DNA of 64,000 nucleotides from Sciurus carolinensis (GCF_902686445.1 NC_062220.1:115740643-115804642), one strand, 5' to 3'; numbered from the stretch's first letter, positions 1 through 53,329 are shown. Numbers and translations are program-made. Notes: generated by a model from the letters alone, not told the origin.

Positions 1-292
1 TTCTTCAGATTTGGGAAATTTTCTGATATTATTTCATTGAATAGATTGTTCATTCCTTTGGTTTGTTTCTCTAAGCCTTCCTGAATCCCAATAATTCTCA
101 AATTTGGCCTTTTCATGATATCCCATAGTTCTTGCAGATTCTGTTCATGATTTCTTACCATCTTCTCTGTTTGTTCAACTTTGTTTTCGAGGTTAAATAT
201 TTTGTCTTCAATATCTGAAGTTCTGTCTTCCAGGTGTTCTATCCTATTGGTTATTCTTTCTATGGAGTTCTTAATTTGGTTTATTGTTTCCT

Positions 293-568
293 TCATTTCA
301 AGGATTTCTGTTTGGTTTTTTTTTTCAATATCTCTAACTCTTTATTGAAATGATCTTTTGCTTCCTGAATTTGCTCTGTTAACTGTTGATTGGTGCTATC
401 ATTCAATGCCTGCATTTGCTCTTTCATCTCATCGTTTGCTTCCCTAATCATTTTAATTATGTACATTCTGAACTCCCTTTCTGTCATTTCTTCTGCCATG
501 CTGTCGTTGGATTTTATTGATGTAACATCTAGATTTGTTTGGGGCATTTTCTTCCCTTGTTTTCTCAT
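293..568 (-). pseudogene. L1 ORF1 N-terminal part, frameshifted
   Basis: Ninety-one codons from the ORF1 start through the coiled coil (REFRMYIIKMIREANDEMKE). The frame ends after an A-run slip, while ORF1-like sequence continues in the next frame down to position 1. ORF1p is the L1 RNA-binding trimer protein. Confidence 0.85.
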
Positions 569-1349
569 ATTGTTCAGGAATCAGTGGGTCATTAAGATAT
601 TGCAGATTTCCTCTATCGACTTATAGTGTCCCTGAAGATTGCTAGTATATCCCCTCTTATCCTTCAGTAGCCTGAAGTCTTGGAGGAAGTTGATAATGCG
701 GAGCTCCACGAAGAAGCTGCCTCTCTAGGGTGGTGACCCTCAGGTGGTGTATATTCCCTCCTAGTGGGCAGAGGTGCCTCTACTTGTTGACCAATGGTCA
801 TCCAATGGGGAACTAGGCTGCGGGCTGAGGCAAGTCCTGTTTGTACCTGTGTCTCTGGTTTTACAGTCCCTGTGGGAAAACCTCCCCCGGCACGGAAGAC
901 TCACTCGGTGGGGACGTCTCGCTGGTCAGTTGCCCTCCTAGAGGTTCCCCTCAATCTATAACTACTGCCTGGGCTGGGCTGTCTTCCTCTGCAACGTTCC
1001 CAGGGGCCCGGACCTACCTCCTGGGCCTAGGAGCCTCACCCTTTGCAGGTGAATCTCCTTAGGCTGCCTCTCCCAGAGAATCTGCCCGCAGTCCTGGAAC
1101 CTTCGCTCCGCCCCTAGGCGTGTGTCTGTGCGGCTCTTCCAGCAAGAAGCCACTTAGCTCCTGGGACCCTGCTCTGCACCTAATCGCCTGCCTATGCGGC
1201 CCCTCCTCTGAGCCACCACCTGGAGCCCCGTACAATAGCTCCGATACCCAGAGACCCACCATACACCTCCTCCTCCGGACAGCGGCCTGGTTTCCGACAC
1301 AGTCACTAGGAGTCCAAGCAACTCACTTCGCGTCTCCTCCTCCCACCAA

Positions 1350-1985
1350 CCGCCCGTAGCCCTAGGCAGTCACTCCGAGTCCAAGTGACCCGCCCTGTTC
1401 CTCCTCCTCCTCCTCCTCGGGGTAGCCCCCTGGGTGTTCAGGAGCGGTGACTCCGAGACCAAGTGACCCACCGTGCTCCTCCTCCAGGCAGGCCACCAGT
1501 GTTCAGGAGCGATCGCTTTTAGTCCAATCAACTCACCACTCGCCTCCTCCTCTGGCAACCGCCTGTGGCTCTGATGCAGTCACTCCTAGACCCAGCGACC
1601 CACCGCACTCCTCCTCCAGGCAGGCCACCGGTGTTCTGGAGCGGTCGTTCTGAGTTCAAACAGCTTGCTACACAGCTCCTCCTCTGGCAACCACCTGTGG
1701 CTCTGATGCAGTCACTCCTAGACCAAGCGACCTGCCGCGCTCCTCCTCTTCCTCCGGGCAACCCCCTGGTGTTCAGGAGCGCTCGCTCTGAGTTCAAACA
1801 GCTCGCCACGCAGCTCCTCTGGCAACTGCCTGTGGCTCTGATGCAGTCACTCCTAGACCAAGCGACCCGCCGCGCTTCTCCTCTTCCTCTGGGAAACCCC
1901 CCGGTGTTCGGAAGCGACTGTTCTGAGTCCAAACAGCTCACCACGCAGCTCCTCCTCAGGCAGCTGCCCGGAGCCCCAGTGGTTG
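1350..1985 (-). repeat. Tandem repeats in L1 5' UTR
   Basis: Three clear units begin CCTGTGGCTCTGATGCAG at 1562, 1694 and 1829, and a diverged one begins near 1967; spacing is 132-138 bp. Each unit looks like two related halves of about 65 bp, each ending in CTCCTCCTC-type runs. Diverged copies precede 1562. This resembles monomer-type L1 promoters of mouse in layout, though not evidently in sequence. Confidence 0.8.
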
Positions 1986-2248
1986 CTCCGAGTCCAAGCG
2001 CTGTGCTGAGCCGCCTCCTCCACGATGATCCCAGTTGTCCGTGTTTACCGCTCCTGTGGGGGGAGGGGCGTCTCGCCGAGCAACTCTACTTCACAAAGTT
2101 CCCTGCGTTCCGGGGCTACCGCCCCATCTGGGACGCCTCCCCAATGGGAGAGACTCACCCGGCGGCTTTGAGTTGGTCCCAAGCCTCTCACTATCTCCTC
2201 TTTTGAATCCTGCGTCCTGGAGCAACGTGAAATGCAGCCGCCCTCTAG

Positions 2249-2262
2249 CCCGCCATCTTGAA
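2249..2262 (-). promoter_or_regulatory. YY1-like motif at L1 5' end
   Basis: CAAGATGGCGGGC on the minus strand at the first bases of the L1 matches the YY1 core (AANATGGCGGC). In human L1 a YY1 site at the same place positions transcription starts. Function here is inferred. Confidence 0.5.
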
Positions 2263-2270
2263 AAATCCCA

Positions 2271-3150
2271 ATATTGTGATTAATATGATGATACCTCCAA
2301 TTTTGTTCTGTGCTTTTTTTGACATGATCCCATGTCTTTTTTCATTATAAATGTTATTTTTAAATGATTTTTCACATTTTATAGAATGATTTACCTTAAT
2401 TTACTTGGTCATTCTCCTGTTGATAGATTCTTGAATTATTTGTTCTCAGTTGTGCAGATGTGTGTGATTTATGATGTTGAGTTTTTTGGATACTATTTTT
2501 ATGGTTTAGTTTCAGAAGTAACACATAGGAATGTGGTCACTGGTACAATTTTTGTACTTGTTCATTGAGTTTACACAGAAGTAAGTCAAGCACTATGCTG
2601 GACACTGGGTTAGGCTCTCCTGCTTTTACCCAAGGCTCCCTGCAGAAATGTAGTCTGCTAGCACAGTCTCTGGGAAGGTTTTATTGTGTCTTTTTGAAGA
2701 TAATGATAGATGAGCACTGGAATAATCCAGTGCTGGAAGGTGAAGTGTGTTTAGCATGATGAGATGCAGACTAATACTTGCCTCCAACTATGGCACTTGA
2801 ATTCCAGGAGAGACTGCTTTCCAATTCCTGGGCTTCAACTCATTAAGCCATCAGCTGATTAGTGTAAAAGGAGTTGCAGCTGGTGACCAGAATAAACCTG
2901 GCTGAAAACTCAAGAAAACTTTTCCCAGCATGATGACCAGAGTTGTATGTCATTGACTAGTCCCTGATTCCTATCCTGGAGGAATCTCTGTAAGCATCAG
3001 TCACCATTCCTGCACATAAGTAGCTAATGAGAAGCTTCAGCCCTTGAGTAGATTTTATTGCATCCTCTTCCCTAAAATCAGAAACCTTTTTCTTTCCTTG
3101 GAGAGAGCAGAGGTAGCTCAGGGATTCCTAGTATTTAAACAGCTTTTTTA
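2271..3150. other. SFI1 intron, unique sequence
   Basis: AT-rich intronic sequence with no exon or repeat I recognise. Confidence 0.5.
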
Positions 3151-3151
3151 T

Positions 3152-3226
3152 TTTTGGTGCTGGGGATCAAATCAGGACCTTGTATATGCTAAGCATGTGC
3201 TGTGCCACTGAACTACACTTTCAACC
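3152..3226 (-). mobile_element. ID SINE, diverged
   Basis: Antisense tRNA-Ala-type ID sequence (GCTGGGGATCAAATCAGGAC ... CCACTGAACTACA), about 150 bp before SFI1 window exon 1. Confidence 0.75.
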
Positions 3227-3373
3227 TAAAAGAACTTCAAGGATTCTTTGTACGAGCAGCCTTAAATAAATCCTTGCTTTCTGCTAGGAGCAGGTTTCAG
3301 TTCGTCTTACAAATACTTCTAGCTCATATCCTGCCTGAGAGGAGCAGTACCTATGTTATTTCTCTGTTTGCAG

Positions 3374-37677
<34,304 letters not shown>

Positions 37678-37779
37678 TGGGCTTACCCCAGGAAGACAGG
37701 TACCCTGCTGCAGGGGAGACCTCAAGCCACCTTCAGGAATATAATACAAAGCTACAATGAGTTTCAAACTTTTTTTTTT

Positions 37780-37785
37780 TTTATT
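37780..37785 (-). promoter_or_regulatory. Poly(A) signal AATAAA for PISD
   Basis: TTTATT on the + strand reads AATAAA on the minus strand, about 1.05 kb after the PISD stop. Cleavage would fall about 15-25 nt further on, near 37755-37765. An A-rich run follows it on the minus strand. Confidence 0.65.
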
Positions 37786-37800
37786 TCAAAATGTCTTGCA

Positions 37801-37806
37801 ATTAAA
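37801..37806 (+). promoter_or_regulatory. Possible SFI1 poly(A) signal ATTAAA
   Basis: ATTAAA lies 124 nt after the SFI1 stop. Weaker variants AATATA and AATACA lie near 37738-37748. No AATAAA is present on the + strand here, so the real SFI1 3' end is uncertain. Confidence 0.4.
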
Positions 37807-38831
37807 TGAATTACTGTTCAGAAGTCTCCCACTTTTCATACAAAAATACTGTGCTACTGATACAGTTGAAAAATTTCAATGATTTCTCCTGCGGGAGAAA
37901 TTTGCAGCATCCCCAGGATCAACATGAAACCTGGTTCTATCCCCACCACTGGGCTCAAGGCCTGCAAATCTGTCACCTGGGACAGGTTTTTCTAAGTACT
38001 GACCCACCATACACCAATAGCTTTCAACACAGTCCTTGGAACAGCAGCAGCAATTTCCCCTACTTCCTGTAAGGCTGGATCTGGAGACAGGGACACCAGT
38101 TCCTCAATCCCCAACTAGGCTTCGACCCCCTGCCTGCCCCATTCATTCTGGCCACCAGGTGGGGCAGTAATTGGTCTTGCCTGCTGCAAGGAAGCTCTGG
38201 AAGGTCACTCCTCAGGGTCTGCAAAGGTCCATGTCATAGTCACCATCCTTGGAAGATCCTGGCAGAGTCCAGGGCAAAGCATTCAGCCCCAAATGAAAAG
38301 ATTTTGCTTTTCCATCAAGCAGGGTGAGGCAGATTTGGAAACAGTGGTTGTCATGAAGACCATGTGGCCTGCTCTGGGAGGGAGTGTGAGTCCACAAAGT
38401 CCATGCCAAAGGGGCCAGCAAAACTTCCCAGTTAATTATGGGGAGGAACAGCTAGGGGGCATGTTCGCACTTACCATCTACTAGCAATATCCAAGACCAA
38501 CTGAACACTCAACCAGGAGATGCAGAGTCTCCAGTTTATACAGTATTTAAAAGATCCAAATGTGAGGTCATCCATACCTATACTTTTTCTCTCTGTAGGG
38601 TAGGACTCAGGCATTACAGGAGCCCTGGCTGCCTCGTGAGAAGGAGCCAAAATCTCATCTTTACCTCTGGGACAGGCAGAAGCGAATCATTCAGGTTCTA
38701 CTGGATCAACCCTCCCCCGCCACACACACACCTGAGGTGATTCCCTTGCCTGGGAACCCCTGGGGGCTTCTATAAAAGACCCTCATGTTCCTTTGTAAAG
38801 ATCCCTTGGCAGTCATAGGCAGGAGGAAGAC

Positions 38832-44994
<6,163 letters not shown>

Positions 44995-45139
44995 CGTGGG
45001 CAGGCACAGGGAGGGCGGTGCAAGGCTCTCTGCGCTCACTCGCTCGCCTTTGTTTTTCCTCCTTCCTCCCCTTCCCCCCGCGCCAGAGAATCTCCTGTGC
45101 TGTCACTGCTCCAGGGGCAGGGGTGGCTGGTGGCACGGC

Positions 45140-46707
45140 TTCCCCACTTGGTTCAGTCTCGGCTCACAGGGCACAGGTTAGAGGGTCAGGGCTATTGCAA
45201 ACAGACAAGCACTGGTCACACCTGCTCAGGCTTCTGCACACAGCAGAAGCCCCTGCACTTGGCCTGCTCAGTCCCCCAAGTATGGCCACCTATCTGGTCC
45301 CTCCTGCCCTGGGCTGAGCCAGTCTGCCCAGCTCACCCACTCCCTTAGCTCCGCCAGGAGGGCAGCAGGTATGCAATTCCATGGGGCCCCATTCTCTAGC
45401 GAACCATTGTGGAGAGGGGACCAGAGGCTGCCAGGGCTTCCAGGCACCACTGAGCCCCAAGAGTACAGGTGGAATCTGAGCCCTGGGCTGAGTCTCCTCC
45501 CTTACCAAGACCTGACCCATTTTTGATTCAGGTTACAAAGTAGCATCTGAGGAACAAGAGAAGTAGGCAGCAGGCAAAGTACCATGGTAACAACCTAAGC
45601 ATCTGTCTGCTCTGGCTCTTTCCTCACCCCTCTTAGAGCCCCCAATACCTGGATGTCACCCTATCCAAGCCTCCTCAGAAACTGTGCACCTGGCTGGCTT
45701 CAGGGAAAACCAACCTGGGGCTGGGAAGTGTCCAGGACCGAAGCTCAAACCACTCGCCCTGCTTTCCATCTTTGCTTCAGAGAAGCACTTTGGCCAGGCC
45801 CCTCCCTGGCTATCTGTAGGACACACCCCACCTGAACAAACCCTTCCCACTACACAGATAACAGGACTAGAAGAGCAAACATTCCACAGCTGTTGCCATC
45901 TCAGCCCAGGGCAATTAAGGTGCTCAAAGTCCCAGGGAGGTGGGCTGACATGGGCTGAGGGGGACATGGGCAGACATGGGCTGACATAGGCTGATATGGG
46001 CTGACTGGGAAGCCACCTCGTCTCACCTCCAATCTCAATCACAGCCCTGGAGGGGAGCGGGCTCCTGTCACCATCTTTGAATGAAAGCATGCAGACCCCA
46101 AGAGCTCCTGCCTAAGGCAGAGAAGAGACCCAAGCAAGGATCAGCTGGCAAAGCCTTGCAGAGAGGCCCCAACTCAGATGTCACTCTATCCACACAAGGA
46201 TGAATGTGTGCTGCCCTAGCAACTCCACCTCAGCCAGAGACATAAAAATTCCATTCCTGGCACCGGCCCCCAAGAACCACAGAATCTTCACATATACTAC
46301 TGTCCTCCGGGAGGTGGGACAACAAGGCAACTAAGGTCTGGACATAGAATGGGTTTCTCCTCCTAATGAAACAAATGGTGAGGCCTGGCCCACTCCTAGC
46401 CCCACTTCAGCAGTACCTTTCTCCCCAAGACCCACTCTTGAGTGGGAGGGGGAGCTTACTGTAGGCTGGGTCAGACCTCACCCAGCAAACAGATGTACCT
46501 GAGCCTCCTCCCTGGAGATATGCTAGCACCAGATCAACACAAACCTGGGAACCCCATTCTGTCAAAAGGACTAGAACCAGGGTTCCATGGGCACCCTGCT
46601 TCTGCCTCAGGCTCATGTAAGCCTCCCACCAACATTCCCATCCACAATGGTCAGGTCACTTCAATTATCCTACCAAGGAACTGAGCATTCAAGCACCCTC
46701 CCTGGCT
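45140..46707. other. Upstream of PISD, no gene seen
   Basis: Unique sequence. The only structure noted is a short tandem repeat at 45941-46005. Confidence 0.5.
45941..46005. repeat. Short minisatellite, unit about GACATGGGCT
   Basis: Five to six imperfect 10-11 bp units (GCTGACATGG, GCAGACATGG, GCTGACATAG, GCTGATATGG). Confidence 0.85.
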
Positions 46708-46719
46708 CACCAGGCTTTT

Positions 46720-46814
46720 TTTTTTTTTTTTTTTTTTGCGGTACTGGGGATCGAACTCAGGGCCTTGTGCTTGCAAGGCAAGCACTCTACCAGCTGAGCT
46801 ATCTCCCCAGCCCT
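46720..46814 (-). mobile_element. ID SINE, young
   Basis: Antisense ID, T18 tail, core GGGGATCGAACTCAGGGCC ... AGCTATCTCCCCAGCC. CACCAGGCTTTT (46708-46719) and CATCAGGCTTTT (46815-46826) flank it. Confidence 0.92.
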
Positions 46815-46826
46815 CATCAGGCTTTT

Positions 46827-49800
46827 AACTGAACAGGAAAACAGGTCCAGGGAGGTGATGGGCAGTAGGCATGAGACTGTGTCTTGATCAACAGAGGTGG
46901 TTCTTTCCCTCCTCTGTAAAGTTCAGGCCAGGAGCAAAGGAGCTGAGCTCATGCCCAGGATTCACAGGGAGGCAAGTGTGGCCTTGTGGAATGGGAGGGA
47001 AGGAAGGGATCCAGGAGTCTCAGTCTCTTGCCAAGTTTTCCTCACTGTCCTACCACATGGGATGCTAACCATGGCAGCACAGAATATGTCAAAAAGGCAC
47101 AAGCATGCAAACTAAACCTGATCAAAACCCGCAGGTTATCAGACTCCTGTGGGAACTTTCCATTTCATTCTCTCATAGCTCTGGAGGACCAGTCAGGTCT
47201 CCCATCCAGGATGCCAAGGACTGGAGACCTGTGAAGCCAGGAGTCTGGTTAGGCTGAAAGGCCCACCTAAGTGGGGCAGGCCCATGCTCTTCCTACTACA
47301 ATGCAGGAAGCTCAAGGAGAACAGCATGAGAAGAGAGACATTCTTACCTATAGAGACACTAAAAGCTGCCCAAGAGTCCAGGCATCAAATCTACACTTGC
47401 TCACCATCAGGGAAGGGATAGGCAGGAGGTCCTTGTCTTTATCACTATTCTACCTCCTCTTCTGAAATGGGACAGAGACCAGGGAATCGGAGTTCCCCCA
47501 AAATACCATCTGAAAGTTCCCACAGGGAGCAGAATAAACTTATTTGCCCCCCAGGAAACAGACTAGGCATTGTCTGTCCAATCCATCACTGCCTTCCAAC
47601 CTCCCAAGGCAGAGCTACTTTTTGGCCAGCAGTGTTTCCAGCCTCCCCATTTAAGAGTCCCACTTGCCCACTACCTTGACAGCTCTTGGGCCCCAAGCCA
47701 GAGACTTCACCCTCCCTGACCCCTGAGTGCTTAGGCCCTGGAAGAGGAACTGCACAAGGAGGGAGCCCTGAGGTAGGGAAGTCCCGATACCTTCCTTCCC
47801 TTCTGACAGTCAAGCACTTTCTGTGGAGGTGAGTTTCTGACTGTAATGAGTGGAACTTTAAAGTATTACATGGCCTAAGGGCCAGTCCCTTAGAATGTGA
47901 GAACTCAGAGGGCTTTGTGGTGGGCCACAATCTGATCATTGTAATCCTGGCTGTCCTCCTCCCCCAATTTACTCCAAGAGCTGCAGAAGGTCAGGAAAAG
48001 TCACAAGTGCTCTCCAGGTCTCAGTTTTTTCATCTTGGATATGGGAAGGAAAGAAATTCTCACCCACTTCCCTTGAGGCTCACAGCACAGCTGCAACCAT
48101 GGACTAGAGCACCTGCTCAGAAACCCTCACTCCTACCCCTACTCTCTGGCTTCTGACAGCTAGACTGTGGTTCCAGAAAGGCAAATCCACACTCTTGGAG
48201 GTCAAAGGTTTATACAGGGCAAGCAGGGGCTTAGATAGTAGTTCAGAAAGGGGACCCAAATGGGGTAGGAAGTGATGCAACCACACGGGGTGTGGGGGTC
48301 AGCTGTCAGGACATGTCCTGGGGGCATATACCTGAGCAGCACTGCCATGTCTTCATCCACCCCTCACTGCCTCCCCATTCTCCAGTAGAATGGAACATTC
48401 CAACTGAAGTTGGCAGAATGGCCCAGGCCAGTTAGCAGTTACTATGGGCATGAGGGGGAGAATCTGGGCATTACGGAAATGTGCACGTGTGGGACCAGGT
48501 GTATAGGTGTGCACTGCTCCTCCTGACCTGGTTAGCTCAAACTTTGGTGGATTCCAATTTGAGGCCTGGGTTGGATGGGCAGGCGGTGAGGGGGATGGGA
48601 ATACCAGTCAACCACCCCACAAAAAGCTCTCCCTGACCACATGGGACTTTGCAGCTCCAGCTGTTCGGCCAGAGACCCCTGAGAACTGGCTCCTGCTCCC
48701 TGGTGGAAATCCCACTGGGTGCCAGGGTCATTCCCTCCTAAAGCCTCAGGAGAAACCTCCAGTGCTCCAAAAGACTTGTTTACCCCATATCTACCCGCCT
48801 ACTTTCTGTACACTCCCTTACCCTGGAGGCCAGGTACCATTTCTTCCCCAGTTCATGCCAGATGAGTTGTGTCCAGTGGGGTACCAATCCCTCCTCCCTC
48901 ACATTCCAGGGCTAGATGTGAACAAAACTTCACAAGTATAGGGGATGGGAAAATGGATTCTCCTTGGACAAAAGGGTGAGTCATCTTGGAAAGCCATGGG
49001 CAACAGAAGAGGTGGCAAAGAGAAGGGCCAAGAGGCACTTGTTATTAAGAGTCAGTGGTCTAGGGGGCTCAAGGAAGGGGAAGGGGTAGAAGCTGGGCCT
49101 TCTTTAATCTCCCAAAGAAAAGGAACTCCTATGGCACCTGTGAGGAACAAGGCTCTGAAAAAAGGCAGCATAACACCTGCTTCTCTGGCCCTTGGATAGT
49201 GACACGGTGACAAGTCTCAATACCTCTGGGCCCTTCTGAGGAACAGGGCAGCTTCCCTCCTCCTCAGGCACCCAGTGCCCCAGTCCTATGAAGCAGAACT
49301 GAGGAAATACACTAGGGCGCCAGGGCTGTCCTGCCTACACTCAGCAGACACTTCTCAGCATTTCCCTCACTTCCTGCCCCACAGCTACAGGCAGGAGATA
49401 CCACAGGATGTGGAGGAAGTGAGCTCATGCAGCCAGGACCCCGTGACCTGCCTGGGGGACAGGAAAAGGCCACAACTTGATTAAGACTATCTGGACAGGG
49501 TCCTCAGGCCTACAGGGCTCCATTGTTTACAAAAACTAGAGCCAACTGGCAGCCCTGAAAGTGCTAGAAAGGCACTCCCACCGGGTAGGAAGCAGTCATC
49601 AGAGCTGGCTGGGGCAGGGTAGGGCACGTCCCTGGGAAGCTGCTCGCTCCTGTAAGTCACTTGTGGCTCCCAGGGCTGGTCACCTGCAAGTCACCTGTGG
49701 CTCCTGTGGGATCACTGGCAGGTGGGTACCGCTCCGGCTTCTAGGCTCTGGCCTCTGACTGGCTCCAACTCTGCTCAGAAGCCTCAGGGTGGGCGGGGGC

Positions 49801-52749
49801 TCGAGTTCCAGCCACTCAGGCTGCCAGGGGGCGGGCACAAGAGGAGTGACACCAGACACCGTTAAAGCCGCCACAACCTCCGAATTTCAGCCAGGGTCCA
49901 GGGAATCCTGGGGGCCCCTTTAAGAGGAGGAGCTGCAACCTGGGGAAAAGGGGAAGAGGTGGGTAGCTGGGTTGGGTCTGGTCACAGTCATTGTCCTTTC
50001 TCAGGCCTTGGTCTAAGAGGGTGGGACTGGGCTGGCGGCCCCAGAGGATAACTCCTAGGACGGGGAGACCCTGTCCTGGGCCTGTGATTAGTTCCTGATC
50101 TGTGCCTCCCTCATCACTTCCCCTACAACCTCACTAGGCAGAGGCCCTACATACTGACCTCATGGAGGACCAGCTTTTCCACTCGACTGACCAGAAAATC
50201 ACCTCCAGCCACCCTTTCTAATCCTGGAAGCTTCGAGGAAGATGTGAAAGTCCCTGCTTCTTCCCTTGGGTCTGATCCTGAAGACCCAAGGCTGCCCCTA
50301 CTCCTCACCTTGTCTTCCAGGCCTGCACGTCCCTGCTGGACAAAACACCCAGATCCAAAAAGAGATATAGATGTCTGAAAAAGGTCCACCCACTGGCAGC
50401 TCAGAAGACCCACGGGGCTTTTCCTTGGTGGGATGAATACCTGTGGGATATTATCCTTCTACCCCAATGGATCTGAAGGCCCCAGTGTGCAGAGCACAGT
50501 GTCAGCAGACCAACTATCCCCATATCCACAGGATGCCCAGCATGTACTCAGCCAACACAAGATGGAATGAACCAGTTTAACATTTTTCAGGGGACAGGAA
50601 GGTCTTTGGGGATCACCATCCAACAAAATAGTCTCATTTGTGTCTGTGCAGCCATCTCAAAAATGGCTAGATGGTCTTGGGGGCTCAGTATTTTTCACTC
50701 TGGGCTACTGAACAAGAATACAACTTCAGCCCCTGCTGACCACCGAGAATTTCATTTCTTAAACAACTAACATTGGGAACAGGATGAGAACACCTATAAG
50801 GTTTGTGGAGAGATGGGATGGATGGGACGAGGCTGCCTGGAATAGGACAAATGACATGGTGCAGACATAGCCCCACATACCTGTCCTCCTCTCCTAGATT
50901 CAACCTGCCAAGTGCTGCATAAGCTGCCAAGTGCTGCTATAGGCCTGGGCTACCGGAGAAGTGGGATAGATAAGCAGGGAGCCACCATTAAGGACCTCCA
51001 TAACATTCTGCATCTGTAAAGCACCAATGGGAATTGGTAGGCAGGGTGTGAGTGACAGTTCCAGTCCTAAGGAGCTGCAGGCTTTGGTACAGGGCTGGTG
51101 AATACCTTACACACAGGTTGCCTTTCCTGTTTCCCTGGCCTGTACCCACAGTAGATACCACATTCAACCTTCTCTGAGACCCAGGGAGACCCAGATCCCT
51201 TCTCACCTCTGAGCTCCAGGTAAATATATAAGGTGGGATAAAAAGGAATTGGGCACAGAAAGATACTGACATAGGATCCTAGCATCACCAATTCCAGGAC
51301 TGGAAAGATCTGACTTCCCAAATCCTCTAGTACTTGCAGGCTAGAAAGCTCGGGTTCACTAAGTACAGAATGGAACCAAGTCCAAGTCAGACAAGGAAAA
51401 GGTCTGTGGATCAAAAGCTCTGCGCACAACTTGGCCCTCTTTTTGCTGAGCAATCTCTCCCCTGTAGAAAGGCCAACTGGACTGGATTGTGTCCATCAGT
51501 GTACCTTTTCAACCAGTTAAACCTCTAAGGTATTTAGAAAACCCATAAACCAGCCTACCAGTCTGCTCGGTATCAGCCCTCACCCCACCTTCCAACCAGA
51601 CTCCCAACACCTATCTTTTCAGCAGGAAAATACCTTCTGGATTTCAAACAATAGTTAACAAATGAATTTCTAGGAAAAAACACAACAATTCTTTGGCAAG
51701 TTTACTTTCCCACACCTTGAAGGGAGTCCCTTCAGACCACTGAGTCCTTAAATTCAACTCTTCCCTAAGCAGGACTGACACCTAGTGCCACTGGAAGGCT
51801 CTGCAGATGCCAGGGCCATTTGGTTGCCAGCACCTGCAGATAAAAGGTGGGGTTGAGGGGTAGGGGATGGTACTCCCTGCTAGGCCCCTGCTGGATAAAT
51901 TTTATGTACTTACTACCCTGTGCCAAGGGCTGAAAGGTGTTTGAGGGACTGGCAGGTGCTCTCTCAGCTAATTCTAATTCCCTGGATAACAGGAGAGGTC
52001 CTTCCAGGAACACTAATGATGGTTGGTATCTGAGGCTAGAACAAGGAGCCACAGGAAGGTCATCGGCCTCCCAGGTGGCCAGGTGGGACCCCAGACAAGA
52101 ATGAACATTATCCCAGTCCTTCACAATTCCCTCCCCCCATTCAAGAATGTTCTCTGGCAGCCCCACTAGACTGTACAACATCTAGGATGCCCCCTAGCCC
52201 ATGCAGAGCCCCTCCAGCAGCTCCTTGAGGACCCTGTGCAGGTACCATTTAGGGTGGCCTGCAGGGGGGATAAAGAAAAAGTGATTTTAGGTGCAGCAAG
52301 CCTACTAGAAAGCTTCCCACTGTATCACTTGACTGGAAGTTGACTATTTGCCCATTTAAATGTCTATGGTTGTATTCTCAACACCTATCAGGTATGAAGT
52401 AAAATGGTACCTACTAAATTCTACTCTCTGCCTATGCAGGACCAGGTATTTACACACATATTCTCATTTAACAACTGTATACAGGAGCTATCAGTAGCTT
52501 TTTTTAAAAACAGATGAGAATAATAAAGCTGTTTATATAAAGTTTAACAATGTGCAGAACATGTCCAATACTGTTCTCAGTCACATACATCATGGCACAG
52601 AGGAGTATTCTGTGCTCAGGCCAATGGGGATCCAGGAAGGAGAACAAGGCACTTCTCAGCATCTTACTCACTACTTAAGAAGGATGGTGGCAGAATGGAT
52701 GGGCTGATCTGTCTTTACTCTTTTTCATAAACTGAAAGTACTGCAGCAC

Positions 52750-52750
<1 letters not shown>
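46827..52750. other. Gene-free unique sequence upstream of PISD
   Basis: About 5.9 kb with no recognised exon on either strand and little repeat. A GC-rich patch with CpGs at 49600-49950 could be regulatory. Open frames of 60-140 codons here have no family resemblance and no splice context. Upstream PISD exons could be hidden here but were not found. Confidence 0.45.
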
Positions 52751-52751
<1 letters not shown>

Positions 52752-52786
<35 letters not shown>

Positions 52787-52972
52787 GTACTGGAGATTGA
52801 ACCTAGGGCCTTGTGCAGCAAGTAGTCTATCACTGAAATTTTATCCCTAGCCCTTCTTTTTATTTTATTTTGAGACAGGGTCTCACTAAATTGCCAAGGC
52901 TAACTTCAAACTTGCCATATTCCTGCCTCAGCCTCACGTGTAGCTGAGATTATAGGCACCAAGTCATGCATT
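52752..52972 (-). mobile_element. B1-ID composite SINE, antisense
   Basis: T run of about 34, ID half (GTACTGGAGATTGAACCTAG), then B1 half (GAGACAGGGTCTCACTAAAT ... GAGATTATAGGCACC). Confidence 0.88.
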
Positions 52973-53236
52973 TTTTTTTTAAATTCTAAACTGAGTCTAG
53001 AAATAAGGAAGTGGATCTAATGCATGAGTGAGTGTCCTCAGCCAGCCAAGCTACTCCCTGACTGAGGCTTGTCTTCTACACAGTTGCTTCTCTAGTGCCT
53101 TGGACTTCCTCATAAAACCCCATAACCAGGCCAAGAATGAACAACCAAATTTGTTGCCTCATTTGTACACTCAGATGCATGTTAAAAGTATTTAGTGGAT
53201 GAGGTTTCATAATGTCTGCTATTCTGCAATGTACTT

Positions 53237-53322
53237 TTTTTTGGTAGTGTTGGTGATTGAACCCAGGGCCTTGCACATGCAAGGCAAGCACTCTACCAAC
53301 TGAGCTATAACCCCAGACCCTG
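53237..53322 (-). mobile_element. ID SINE, antisense
   Basis: GGTGATTGAACCCAGGGCCT ... ACCAACTGAGCTATAACCCC. Confidence 0.9.
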
Positions 53323-53329
53323 TATTTTT

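Larger units (their letters stand above)
1..2268 (-). mobile_element. L1 retrotransposon, 5' end, antisense in SFI1 intron (continues beyond window)
   Basis: Read on the minus strand, the element starts at about 2268 with a CAAGATGGCGG-type 5' end. It has a GC-rich 5' UTR of about 1.6 kb, then L1 ORF1 from 568 (MRKQGKKMPQTNLDVTSIKS). The ORF1 frame breaks near 319-328 in an A run, a one-base slip, after which L1 coiled-coil coding continues in another frame to the window edge. Intact 5' promoter sequence suggests a fairly young insertion. Confidence 0.9.
37760..38831 (-). other. PISD: PISD 3' UTR
   Basis: About 1.07 kb between the PISD stop codon and its likely poly(A) signal. No open frame or SINE of note. 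The far end runs through the SFI1 3' end on the other strand. Confidence 0.75.

Noticed and set aside
1528..2206. Long open frames on both strands (213 codons +, 138 codons -)
   Set aside because: They lie in the tandem repeats of the L1 5' UTR; GC-rich repeat units lack stops by composition.
45656..46090. Minus-strand frame containing EIGGETRW as an upstream PISD exon
   Set aside because: No match to the known mitochondrial N-terminus and no phase-compatible donor at the right place.
51765..52181. 138-codon minus-strand frame upstream of PISD
   Set aside because: No recognised domain, no splice context, ordinary composition.
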